The notes: generated by a model from the sequence alone, not told the origin. Positions 1 through 5,960 are shown, counted from the first letter of the stretch. The stretch: DNA of 6,965 nt from Clostridia bacterium (GCA_017500745.1 JAFVYE010000102.1:1-6965), one strand, 5' to 3'. Numbers and translations are program-made.

Positions 1-366
1 ACGGGTTATGACGTATATTCAAGCGTTCCCACCTTTGAATATGATTACTCTGCAAACCTCAACGATTACTTCAAGTCAAACGGTATGGGCTTGGCATTTG
101 ACCCAGCAAAAGCGGATTTAACAAGGGGATTCACTGTGCCTGACGGCTACAATCCCTACATCAGTGACATATCTCACAAAACAAACATTGCTCTCACAAA
201 GCACGGCGTGACTGCCGCAGCATCCACAAAGGTTGAAGTAAGTGACGGCTCAGCAGCGCCGGTTGAAAGACCCAAAATGTATTTGCATCTTGACCGCCCC
301 TTCTTGTTTTGCATAATTGACGCACGGTTTAATTTGCCTATATTCATCGGTACGTTCAACGGCTAA
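1..366 (+). CDS. Serpin family protein, C-terminal part (5' end outside window)
   Basis: This is the last 121 residues of a serpin, a suicide inhibitor that traps serine or cysteine proteases through its reactive-centre loop. The frame is open from base 1, so the gene starts upstream; serpins usually have 370-420 residues. Visible family landmarks are a 'LNDYFKSNGMGLAFDP' stretch (19-61 onward) matching the segment before strand s1C, 'YISDISHKTNIAL' (157-195), the hinge 'GVTAAAST' (205-228), 'LDRPFLFCIID' (289-321) and a terminal 'PIFIGTFNG' (337-363). The small-residue hinge is typical of inhibitory serpins. However, P17-P16 are K-H rather than the usual acidic pair, P14 is Val instead of Thr/Ser, and the loop appears about six residues longer than that of alpha-1-antitrypsin, so P1 cannot be fixed. 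Bacterial serpins are often exported, but the N-terminus is not in view. The family call is secure; inhibitory activity and target protease are inference. Confidence 0.9.
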   Translation, partial: TGYDVYSSVPTFEYDYSANLNDYFKSNGMGLAFDPAKADLTRGFTVPDGYNPYISDISHKTNIALTKHGVTAAASTKVEVSDGSAAPVERPKMYLHLDRPFLFCIIDARFNLPIFIGTFNG

Positions 367-396
367 GAGCAGATTTCATCAATCAATTCAACTATG

Positions 397-425
397 TTGC
401 AAATTTTTTGGAAATGGTGTATGAT
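397..425 (+). promoter_or_regulatory. Predicted sigma-70/A promoter for the rbgA-rnhB-yraN cluster
   Basis: TTGCAA (397-402) is separated by 17 bp from TATGAT (420-425), giving 4/6 and 5/6 matches to the consensus at the ideal spacing. Transcription would begin near 431-433, about 36 nt before the rbgA start codon. The -10 box and the predicted start both lie inside the inverted repeat at 412-440, which suggests repressor control. No other comparable promoter is visible between the serpin stop and rbgA. Confidence 0.6.
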
Positions 426-440
426 ATATGTACACCATTT
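412..440. repeat. 10-bp perfect inverted repeat overlapping the rbgA promoter (operator candidate)
   Basis: The arms AAATGGTGTA (412-421) and TACACCATTT (431-440) are exact reverse complements around a 9-nt spacer. The element covers the -10 box and the predicted start site, which is where a dimeric repressor would block transcription. An alternative reading is a weak terminator for the serpin transcript, because the right arm runs into TTTTCT. The stem is A+T-rich, however, and the U tract is short. No second copy of the arms was noticed elsewhere in the window. Confidence 0.5.
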
Positions 441-456
441 TCTACTTTAGTAGAAA
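439..456. repeat. 8-bp dyad just upstream of the rbgA ribosome binding site
   Basis: TTTCTACT (439-446) and AGTAGAAA (449-456) are exact reverse complements separated by TT. The dyad overlaps the right arm of the preceding inverted repeat by two bases and ends one base before the AAGGAG ribosome binding site (458-463). As DNA it could be a second operator half. As RNA it would sit in the short 5' leader next to the Shine-Dalgarno, but a 2-nt loop would force opening of the inner pair or two. The function is unknown. Confidence 0.4.
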
Positions 457-468
457 CAAGGAGTTGTT

Positions 469-1299
469 ATGCACATTCAATGGTTTCCGGGACATATGAC
501 AAAGGCAATTCGCATGATGGAGGAGAATCTTCGTCTTGTGGATTCTCTCATATACGTCATTGACGCCCGTGCCGTATATTCATGTGCAAACCCCTTGCTT
601 GACAAGCTCATTGCAGGCAAAAACGTGCTGTACGTATTCAACAAGTGTGACCTTGTTGACAAACAAGACCTTGACAAGTGGATTGCTCTTTACGACAAAT
701 TGGGCAAGCCCTGCGTGAAGGTTGTTGGCACCTCTGGCGATTGCGGTGTGATTGTCAAAAAACTCAAAGAGATCAACGCCTACAAACTGCAACGCTTTGC
801 AGACAAGGGCGCCAAGGTCAACGTGAGAGCAATGGTGGTTGGAGTGCCCAATAGTGGCAAGTCCACAATCATAAACTCAATGGTTGGCAAGGCAAAAGCT
901 GTCACCGGGGATAGGCCCGGTGTCACAAGAGGCAAGCAATGGCTCAGCATTGACGGAGTTGACTTCCTTGACACCCCCGGTACTCTATGGGGCAAGTTTG
1001 AGGATCAAAAGGTGGCGCATCACTTGGCTTACATTGGCAGTATTCGTGATGACATCCTTGACACGGGGGACCTTTGCTTTGACTTTCTTGAGGAAATCAA
1101 AGAGAGCTATCCTCAAAATCTCATTGACCGCTACAACTTAAAAGAGATGCCTGAAGGCACTCTTGAACTTATGGATGCAATAGCACTTTCTCGTGGCTAC
1201 AAAATCCGTGGTGGCGAGGTTGACTACGACCGCACGGCAAGGACTGTCATTGATGATTTCAGAAAGGGCAGACTTGGCAAGATAATTCTTGAAAAATAG
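469..1299 (+). CDS. rbgA: Ribosome biogenesis GTPase A (RbgA/YlqF)
   Basis: Cytoplasmic GTPase that acts in late 50S subunit maturation by binding pre-50S particles. It is 276 residues long; Bacillus subtilis RbgA has about 282. The G motifs appear in the circularly permuted order that defines the YlqF/YawG group: G4 NKCD (58-61), a G5-like GTS (87-89), G1 P-loop GVPNSGKS (125-132), G2 Thr153 within PGVTRG, and G3 DTPG (168-171) followed by T-L-W. The N-terminal IQWFPGHMTKA signature (3-13) is diagnostic. The C-terminal segment (about 175-276), with 'FLEEIKESYP' and 'RGGEVDYDRT', matches the helical RNA-binding domain. The ATG is preceded at 5 nt by AAGGAG (458-463), which supports this start. 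It heads a cluster with rnhB and yraN, a common Firmicutes arrangement. All motifs needed for GTP binding are intact. The Gly-Thr-Ser at G5 differs slightly from the more usual Ser-Ala type. Confidence 0.97.
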   Translation: MHIQWFPGHMTKAIRMMEENLRLVDSLIYVIDARAVYSCANPLLDKLIAGKNVLYVFNKCDLVDKQDLDKWIALYDKLGKPCVKVVGTSGDCGVIVKKLKEINAYKLQRFADKGAKVNVRAMVVGVPNSGKSTIINSMVGKAKAVTGDRPGVTRGKQWLSIDGVDFLDTPGTLWGKFEDQKVAHHLAYIGSIRDDILDTGDLCFDFLEEIKESYPQNLIDRYNLKEMPEGTLELMDAIALSRGYKIRGGEVDYDRTARTVIDDFRKGRLGKIILEK

Positions 1300-1332
1300 T
1301 TTTGCGCAAATTGTTTTGACACAAGGTGAAAT

Positions 1333-1941
1333 ATGGTTGACGTACATGAACTGCTTGAATATGAAAAGAAGTGCTTAGATGCAGGGTTTAAGTATATCTG
1401 TGGGGTTGATGAGGTTGGCAGAGGTCCTCTTGCTGGTCCTGTCACTTGCACAGCTGTCATCATGCCTCTTGATGATCTTATTCAAGGTGTCAATGACTCA
1501 AAAAAGGTGTCCAAAAACAAGCGTATCAAGCTTTATGACGTCATCATGGAAAAGGCAATTGCCGTAAACACGGTGTCCTATGACTGCCGCCAAATTGATG
1601 AAATGAACATCCTTGAAGCCACCAAGGCCTGTATGCGTGATGCAATCATGGGGCTCAGCGTCAAGCCAGACGTGGTTCTTGTTGACGCCTTGAAGCTTGA
1701 CATCCCCTACAAGACCATGGGCATAATCAAGGGAGATGCCCTGTCATATTCAATTGCATCTGCAAGCATTGTGGCCAAGGTGACAAGGGACAAATTTATG
1801 TTTGAAATGGCAGAGAAGTATCCAGAGTACGACTTTGCCAACAACGTGGGTTACGGCACCGCAAAGCATATTTCTGCACTCAAGGAGTTTGGCCCAACTC
1901 CTATACATCGCAAGACCTTCATCAAAAACTTTGTCAAATGA
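1333..1941 (+). CDS. rnhB: Ribonuclease HII
   Basis: Cytoplasmic endonuclease that cuts the RNA strand of RNA-DNA hybrids and starts removal of single ribonucleotides misincorporated in DNA. At 202 residues it has typical length. The catalytic DEDD set is present: Asp26 and Glu27 in CGVDEVGRGPLAGPV (23-37), Asp118 in VLVDAL, and Asp135 in KGD. The 17-residue spacing between the last two matches characterised RNase HII enzymes. Also conserved are DSK (55-57), 'IDEMNILEAT' (88-97), 'SIASASIVAKVTRD' (140-153) and the C-terminal 'GYGTAKHISALKEFGPTPIHRKTF' region. The GRG motif that distinguishes HII from HIII is intact. The ATG follows AAGGTG (1323-1328) by 4 nt. It lies 33 nt after rbgA with no terminator between, so the two are probably co-transcribed, and its stop overlaps the yraN start. 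Confidence 0.97.
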   Translation: MVDVHELLEYEKKCLDAGFKYICGVDEVGRGPLAGPVTCTAVIMPLDDLIQGVNDSKKVSKNKRIKLYDVIMEKAIAVNTVSYDCRQIDEMNILEATKACMRDAIMGLSVKPDVVLVDALKLDIPYKTMGIIKGDALSYSIASASIVAKVTRDKFMFEMAEKYPEYDFANNVGYGTAKHISALKEFGPTPIHRKTFIKNFVK

Positions 1942-2291
1942 AAAGCTTAAACACAAAGGCAATTGGGGATATTGGAGAAGAAATCGCCGTAAACTATCTC
2001 AAAAAGCAGGGATACAAAATCCTTGAAAGAAACGCAGTTTACGCCGGTGTAGAAATTGACGTCATCATGAAGGACGGCTCAACCATTGTCTTTTGTGAAG
2101 TCAAAACCCGTGTCAACACTTTGTATGGCAGACCCGTTGAGGCCGTAACCAAACAAAAGCAACAGAGATACGTCCAAGGCGCCAAGGGCTATATTGTGTC
2201 CCACAAAGTGAAAAACACAGACCTGCGTTTTGACGTAATAGAGGTTTTAGAGGAAGAAATCAACCACATAAAATCTGCATTTGAGTGCTGA
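1938..2291 (+). CDS. yraN: YraN family protein (UPF0102), nuclease-like fold
   Basis: Small 117-residue protein of the UPF0102/YraN family, which has a restriction-endonuclease-like fold. Its cellular role is not established, although rnhB linkage and fold suggest DNA or RNA processing. The family core is clear: 'GDIGEEIAVNYLKKQGYKILERN' (10-32), then Asp41 in VEIDVI, and the E-V-K motif FCEVKTR (52-58, Glu54 and Lys56), which together form the PD-(D/E)XK-type site. The usual G-E-I-D here reads V-E-I-D (38-41); the acidic residues themselves are kept. The start codon overlaps the rnhB stop in an ATGA arrangement. No good Shine-Dalgarno stands in front of it, so translation is probably coupled to rnhB. 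It ends the cluster and is followed by 217 nt without a gene. Confidence 0.93.
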   Translation: MKSLNTKAIGDIGEEIAVNYLKKQGYKILERNAVYAGVEIDVIMKDGSTIVFCEVKTRVNTLYGRPVEAVTKQKQQRYVQGAKGYIVSHKVKNTDLRFDVIEVLEEEINHIKSAFEC

Positions 2292-2403
2292 ATTCAAATC
2301 TTATTTGTCAGCAACAAAGTCGCAAAAGCAACAATCCACCAGCAAAATAGTCAACTCAAAACTCAAAAACTTCAACTTTTTGCAAAATATGACTTGATTT
2401 TGC

Positions 2404-2432
2404 TTGAATAAAAAAATTATATATGTTAATAT
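2404..2432 (+). promoter_or_regulatory. Predicted promoter for rplS and the downstream membrane protein
   Basis: TTGAAT (2404-2409), a 17-bp A+T-rich spacer and TAATAT (2427-2432) preceded by TGT (2424-2426) make an extended -10 promoter. Transcription would start near 2439, about 70 nt before rplS. A perfect 10-bp palindrome, TCACGCGTGA (2434-2443), spans the predicted start. A second possible pairing, TTGATT (2394-2399) with TATATA (2418-2423) at 18 bp, is weaker. The upstream stretch 2292-2393 is A-rich, with loosely repeated 'actcaaaa' words and no clear terminator for yraN. Confidence 0.55.
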
Positions 2433-2448
2433 ATCACGCGTGACTCGG

Positions 2449-2483
2449 GTGTTCCGCCTGCAGAAGAGATCTGTTGTGAACAC
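2449..2483 (+). promoter_or_regulatory. Structured mRNA leader before rplS, L19-leader-like
   Basis: GTGTTC (2449-2454) pairs exactly with GAACAC (2478-2483). Inside, CAGA (2461-2464) pairs with TCTG (2470-2473) around the loop AGAGA, leaving an asymmetric internal loop that contains CGCCTG on the 5' side and TTGT on the 3' side. The element ends 10 nt before the AGGAGG ribosome binding site (2494-2499). Firmicutes rplS genes are known to carry an autoregulatory L19 leader RNA at this place. The outer helix with a CCGC-containing internal loop resembles that leader as I remember it, but I could not run a covariance model. Confidence 0.5.
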
Positions 2484-2508
2484 TTTGTAATATAGGAGGT
2501 TTAGTCAA

Positions 2509-2853
2509 ATGAGCAACATTATCGACACATTGGAAAAAGAGGGCATGAAGCAAGATTTGCCCCAACTCGCAATCGGTGACCAAGTCAAAGTTTTCGTCAA
2601 AGTCAAGGAAGGCGACAAGGAAAGACTTCAAAGCTACGAAGGCACCATCATCGCATTCAAGAACGGTGGCATCCGTGAAACAGTCACAGTTCGTCGTGTG
2701 ACCTACGGTGTGGGCGTTGAAAGAACATTCCCCATCCACTCACCCAAAATTGACCGCATTGAAGTCGTCAGACATGGTAAGGTCCGCAGAGCAAAACTTT
2801 ATTATCTCCGTGAGAGAACAGGTAAGGCTGCAAAACTCAAGGAAGTTAGATAA
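2509..2853 (+). CDS. rplS: 50S ribosomal protein L19 (bL19)
   Basis: Component of the large ribosomal subunit located at the 30S-50S interface. The 114-residue length is standard. The C-terminal half carries the family signature almost unchanged: '[47 protein letters not shown]' from about residue 66, preceded by '[24 protein letters not shown]' (22-45). The ATG is preceded by AGGAGG (2494-2499) at 9 nt. In many Firmicutes rplS follows trmD and lies upstream of rbgA. Here it comes after yraN with its own promoter and structured leader, and the next gene begins 11 nt after its stop. Confidence 0.98.
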   Translation: MSNIIDTLEKEGMKQDLPQLAIGDQVKVFVKVKEGDKERLQSYEGTIIAFKNGGIRETVTVRRVTYGVGVERTFPIHSPKIDRIEVVRHGKVRRAKLYYLRERTGKAAKLKEVR

Positions 2854-2864
2854 GGAACAAAACA

Positions 2865-5090
2865 ATGAAGAAAAAGACAATTTGTATCTTCGCATTAGTG
2901 CTAGTTTTCGTACTAGCACTTTTTGCATTTACGGCATGTAATATGAGCGAGGTGCCTTATGACACCGAGCTTGTACAAAACGGTGATTTCAGCAAATCCA
3001 CCTCAACAGACAAGGACAAAGTTGTCCTTGACGGCTGGAGTGTCTCATCAACGTGGGATTCAAAGAAGTCTGGCTATCAGCTCAAATACAGCTCAGATGG
3101 CGAGCAATTTTTGAGGATAGAAAACAGCACCGCAGGTTATGCCTATCTCTATCAACAAATCAAAGTTGACCGCAAAGCAACTTACAAAGTGACCGTGGAC
3201 ATCAAGCTTGACGGCTCAATCAAAAAGGGCAATGACGAGGAGTATTTCGGCGCATACGTGTCTTTCCTTGAAAACACAACCTACCGCTTTGTTGAGCAAC
3301 GTGAGTACTACAACAATCCCGACACTTCCAACTGGAAGAGATTGACCTTTTATGTCAACCCCACAAACACAGATTATCTCACAATCTGCTTGACACTTGG
3401 TGGCGAAAATGCAGCAGCAAAGGGCATTGCACTCTTTGACAACGTGTCTGTGATGAAGGTTTCATCAGCCCCCGAGGGTGCCACAGTCATCAACTTCAAA
3501 AAGAGTGACGTAGTCCGCTACAACGTCAACGTTAGTGGCGTGCTCTTTGTCACGTTGCTTTGTTTGTTCAGCGTGGCCGTCCTTGGTGGAGCATACGTGC
3601 TCATCAGACGTCTTTACGCAAAACAAAACGCATTTTTGAGCTATGACAAGGTCAGCGCAACTGTTGCCACAAACGGAGTTGTTTCTCCTGCCAAAAAGGT
3701 TTTGACACACCCCGGATTCATTGCAACAGCCCTTGCAGTTGGCACCTTCCTTGTCAACTTGATCTTCTTGCTTTCAATGTATGGCTTTGGCAGCGAAATG
3801 AACGTCACTGTCAACCTCGCTCTCAAGCTTGCACAAGGCGGAGTTCAAAATGCCTACGCAACGTACGGCACGGCCCTTCAAACCGCATCCCCCGGCGCAC
3901 TCTACATCCTTGCCATCATTGGCTCAATGGGCAAGAATTTGTCCTATTCAGACGTTGCAATCTTGATCAGAATGGTCAACGTCCTTGCAACAATGGCAAC
4001 CGTTGTAATGATCTATTTCTACGGCAGAAAGTACGTTGGCGATCGCTCATCAACAATCTTTGCCACAATGTATGCACTCCTCCCCATCACACTTATCATG
4101 GGTGGACTTGACAACACCTTCACAGCACTTCTTGTAGCACTCCTTGTTGGAGCCATGATTCTTCTTGTAGAAAAGCAATTCTTGGCAACCTACCTTGTCA
4201 TGACACTTGCGGTGGTCCTTGACGTAAGAGCACTTGCACTTGCACCTCTTGCAATCGCATACATGGGATACAGATACTATCGTGATGACGCCGACCTCAA
4301 GAAGTTCACAAAGAATCGTGCAATGATCGTCTTTGGCCTTGTTGGAGCAGTAGTGGCAGTATATCTGCTCACATTGCCCGTTGCAATTGACTACATTGCT
4401 GGCTCACCCTCAAAGCCCTTCTACGGATTCACTCTCATTGCAAACCAAATCACAAACAACAGAATCATGACCGACAACGGCCTTGGTCTTTACGGCCTTG
4501 CAACCATGAACGGCAAATATATGAACAACCTTGCAGCAATCTTCAACTTAGTGTTCATGCTTGTGTTGGTGGTTTACGTTGCATACCTCTATTTCAAGAA
4601 TCGCAACAAGCAGGAGCTTTTGATGCTTGCGTCATTCACATTTGCAGTAATTGGCGTGTTTACGTTGAAGGTTGATCACACCTATCTCTTCCTTGCATTG
4701 GCAATTGGCTTCATCTACACAATGGTCAGTGGCGAAAAGAGAATGTACGGCATTCTTGGCGCATATTCTGTGCTCTTGTTCTTGAACGTTGGTCAGCTTA
4801 TGAGCAACAGCGGATTTGTGGCATCAACTACACACTTTGATGACTTCTTCCGCAGTGCAAACGCAAAGGCATACTTTGCCAACTATGAAACCACAAGCCC
4901 TGAGTTTATCGCATTCAGCGTGCTCACAGTTCTTGTGACAATTTATTACTTCTACGTAAGCTACTCAATCACCAACAAGAGCAAGCGTGTGGACATCCCT
5001 GCAATGTACGGCACCTTCAAGCAAACAGTCGTCAGCTGGGCAAAGGATTTCCCCTCACGCATATCAAGCACCTTCAAAAAGCAAGACTAA
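2865..5090 (+). CDS. Exported-domain GT-C membrane protein, divergent Gpi18-like glycosyltransferase
   Basis: Large 741-residue membrane protein, probably a GT-C glycosyltransferase (lipid-linked sugar donor) or a derived relative. An N-terminal signal segment (1-24, KKK then a hydrophobic run) ends in FTA-Cys25, an imperfect lipobox. Residues 35-199 look like a carbohydrate-binding-module jelly roll (LVQNGDFS 36-43, DGW 56-58, YLYQQIKV 94-101, TYKVTVDIK 106-114, NWKRLTFYV 156-164, FDNVSV 191-196). A membrane helix (about 223-247) precedes the basic RRLYAK, placing the jelly roll outside. About ten further helices follow (from 285), then a basic cytosolic tail (about 700-741). The outside loop 306-346 aligns by eye with the catalytic loop of Gpi18-like enzymes, but the usual Asp is Glu311, the D-Y-P-P motif reads TASP (340-343), and a late HERY-type motif reads DHTY (604-607). 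AAGGA (2852-2856), overlapping the rplS stop, supports the start. No separate promoter is visible. Substrate unknown. Confidence 0.75.
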   Translation: MKKKTICIFALVLVFVLALFAFTACNMSEVPYDTELVQNGDFSKSTSTDKDKVVLDGWSVSSTWDSKKSGYQLKYSSDGEQFLRIENSTAGYAYLYQQIKVDRKATYKVTVDIKLDGSIKKGNDEEYFGAYVSFLENTTYRFVEQREYYNNPDTSNWKRLTFYVNPTNTDYLTICLTLGGENAAAKGIALFDNVSVMKVSSAPEGATVINFKKSDVVRYNVNVSGVLFVTLLCLFSVAVLGGAYVLIRRLYAKQNAFLSYDKVSATVATNGVVSPAKKVLTHPGFIATALAVGTFLVNLIFLLSMYGFGSEMNVTVNLALKLAQGGVQNAYATYGTALQTASPGALYILAIIGSMGKNLSYSDVAILIRMVNVLATMATVVMIYFYGRKYVGDRSSTIFATMYALLPITLIMGGLDNTFTALLVALLVGAMILLVEKQFLATYLVMTLAVVLDVRALALAPLAIAYMGYRYYRDDADLKKFTKNRAMIVFGLVGAVVAVYLLTLPVAIDYIAGSPSKPFYGFTLIANQITNNRIMTDNGLGLYGLATMNGKYMNNLAAIFNLVFMLVLVVYVAYLYFKNRNKQELLMLASFTFAVIGVFTLKVDHTYLFLALAIGFIYTMVSGEKRMYGILGAYSVLLFLNVGQLMSNSGFVASTTHFDDFFRSANAKAYFANYETTSPEFIAFSVLTVLVTIYYFYVSYSITNKSKRVDIPAMYGTFKQTVVSWAKDFPSRISSTFKKQD
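2897..2925 (+). promoter_or_regulatory. Hairpin plus U tract inside the signal-peptide codons (attenuator candidate)
   Basis: AGTGCTAGT (2897-2905) and ACTAGCACT (2912-2920) form a perfect 9-bp stem with a 6-nt loop. The strand then continues with T through 2924. The shape is that of an intrinsic terminator, although the stem is only moderately G+C-rich and the T tract is short. It lies 44 nt after the rplS stop and within codons 11-19 of the next gene, so it could lower read-through from the highly expressed L19 gene into the membrane protein gene. Ribosomes translating the downstream gene would be expected to melt it. The structure is seen; the role is inference. Confidence 0.35.
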
Positions 5091-5100
5091 TTGCCAGACA

Positions 5101-5126
5101 AAAAGGACCGCATCCGCGGTCCTTTT
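5101..5126. terminator. Intrinsic terminator 1, bidirectional
   Basis: AAAAGGACCGC (5101-5111) and GCGGTCCTTTT (5116-5126) form an 11-bp stem with the 4-nt loop ATCC. It lies 10 nt after the stop codon of the membrane protein gene. On the minus strand the stem is followed by five T residues (complement of 5100-5104), so it also serves the convergent phosphodiesterase gene. On the plus strand the T tract is four bases. Confidence 0.9.
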
Positions 5127-5131
5127 AATTT

Positions 5132-5161
5132 AAAACCACCGAGAAGTCGGTGGTTTTTTTT
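5132..5161. terminator. Intrinsic terminator 2, bidirectional
   Basis: AAAACCACCGA (5132-5142) and TCGGTGGTTTT (5147-5157) pair over 11 bp around the loop GAAG, and the plus strand continues to a run of eight T residues (5154-5161). This is the strong terminator for plus-strand transcription. Read from the minus strand it is followed by TTTTAAATT and forms the first stop for the phosphodiesterase transcript. Together with terminator 1 it insulates the two convergent genes. Confidence 0.93.
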
Positions 5162-5198
5162 GTTAGCATAAATCAAAGATTTATTTGTAAGGCGGCGG

Positions 5199-5945
5199 TT
5201 ATTTGGTTTCGTCAAGAAGTCCGCAGGGCTTTTCAAAGATAAATCCATCTGCAACCTCTCTTGCAAGAGCAAGTTTTTCAGGGGAGTTGACCGTCCAGAG
5301 CACAAGCTTTGCTCCCTTGTCTCTAAACTTGTTGATGTACTTTTCGCCCTTCTTGTAGTTGCGCACGTCATATGCAATAAACTCGGGCTTTGACCACTTT
5401 GCAATGTGAAGCTTGCCCATGACGTCAACAAAGTGGTTGATCTTGTCGCCACCCCAAGTGATAAGTTGACCAAAGAGTCTATCGCTACGTTTTCTGAAGC
5501 AGATGACTGCGCCAAAGTTGAAGGATTGCAGGGCCACGTTGCCGTTGTATGATTTGAATCTTTCAACGGTTGCACGGGCGATTTTTGTGTCCCAAGGGAT
5601 TATGCCTTTGACTTCGCAGAGGATGCCCACCTTTCCGTCAACCAGTTCAAGAAATTCATCAAGGGTGGGGATGGTGCAATCTGTGCCTTTTAGACGATAG
5701 GTCTTGAGTTCGGCAACAGTCAAGTCCTTGACCTTTTTGTCAACACCGCAAACACGCTTCAAGCTTGCATCATGGAAAACAACAAGTTGATTGTCCTTGG
5801 AGAGATGCACGTCAATTTCAATGTTGAATCCGTGCTCAATTGCGCCCTCAAAAGCGGGGATACTGTTTTCAGGGATGTTTTCATCGTGGAGTCCACGGTG
5901 AGCAATGGGTGTGTTCAAAAGCCAGTCAAAGTTTTTATTGCTCAT
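5199..5945 (-). CDS. Glycerophosphodiester phosphodiesterase (GDPD family)
   Basis: Hydrolyses glycerophosphodiesters, the deacylation products of phospholipids, to sn-glycerol 3-phosphate and an alcohol. With the ATG at 5945 it has 248 residues, the usual size for small cytosolic bacterial GDPDs, and no signal peptide. Catalytic and metal-ligand residues are present in order: His16-Arg17 in AHRG, the PENS motif (25-28), Glu43 and Asp45 in IEIDVHLSKD, His58 in VVFHD, and Glu111 with Lys113 in CEVKG. The C-terminal barrel strands 'LVLWTVNS' and 'ADGFIFEKP' also fit. A GTG twelve bases upstream (5957) is in frame but lies inside the AAGGTGG ribosome binding site, so ATG 5945 is preferred. It is transcribed alone, convergent with the membrane protein gene and divergent from lepA. 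Head-group substrate is unknown; the gene symbol (ugpQ/glpQ type) is not resolved. Confidence 0.93.
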   Translation of the reverse strand: MSNKNFDWLLNTPIAHRGLHDENIPENSIPAFEGAIEHGFNIEIDVHLSKDNQLVVFHDASLKRVCGVDKKVKDLTVAELKTYRLKGTDCTIPTLDEFLELVDGKVGILCEVKGIIPWDTKIARATVERFKSYNGNVALQSFNFGAVICFRKRSDRLFGQLITWGGDKINHFVDVMGKLHIAKWSKPEFIAYDVRNYKKGEKYINKFRDKGAKLVLWTVNSPEKLALAREVADGFIFEKPCGLLDETK

Positions 5946-5953
5946 AATTTTTA

Positions 5954-5960
5954 CCACCTT
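5954..5960 (-). promoter_or_regulatory. Ribosome binding site that fixes the phosphodiesterase start
   Basis: On the minus strand AAGGTGG (complement of 5954-5960) stands 8 nt before ATG 5945, an ideal position. The alternative GTG start at 5957-5955 is made of the last bases of this same site and has no Shine-Dalgarno of its own, so the longer 252-residue reading is unlikely. Confidence 0.8.

Noticed and set aside
85..366. Stand-alone 93-residue gene starting at ATG 85
   Set aside because: The same frame is open to base 1 and carries serpin-like sequence before the Met, so this is an internal methionine of a truncated-by-window gene.
2364..2382. CAAAAA/TTTTTG inverted repeat as terminator after yraN
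   Set aside because: The six pairs are almost all A-T with a 7-nt loop, too weak for intrinsic termination. Such repeats are expected in A+T-rich spacers.
2436..2441. Palindrome ACGCGT within TCACGCGTGA as a stand-alone regulator site
   Set aside because: A 10-bp contiguous palindrome is expected several times by chance in a window this size. It is noted only because it falls on the predicted rplS start.
2434..2739. 101-codon minus-strand open frame antisense to rplS
   Set aside because: It is a shadow of the highly conserved L19 gene and its leader, with no family resemblance.
5168..5184. ATAAATC-AAA-GATTTAT inverted repeat between terminator and phosphodiesterase stop
   Set aside because: Short A+T-rich stem with a 3-nt loop and no promoter or T tract beside it. 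The neighbouring strong terminators explain the region.
5087..5575. 162-codon minus-strand open frame
   Set aside because: It overlaps the phosphodiesterase gene in another frame, runs through both terminators, has low-complexity Ser/Thr-rich content and matches no family I recognise.
5946..5957. Longer phosphodiesterase beginning at GTG 5957 (252 residues)
   Set aside because: The GTG is embedded in the AAGGTGG ribosome binding site that serves ATG 5945, has no Shine-Dalgarno of its own, and adds only four non-conserved residues.
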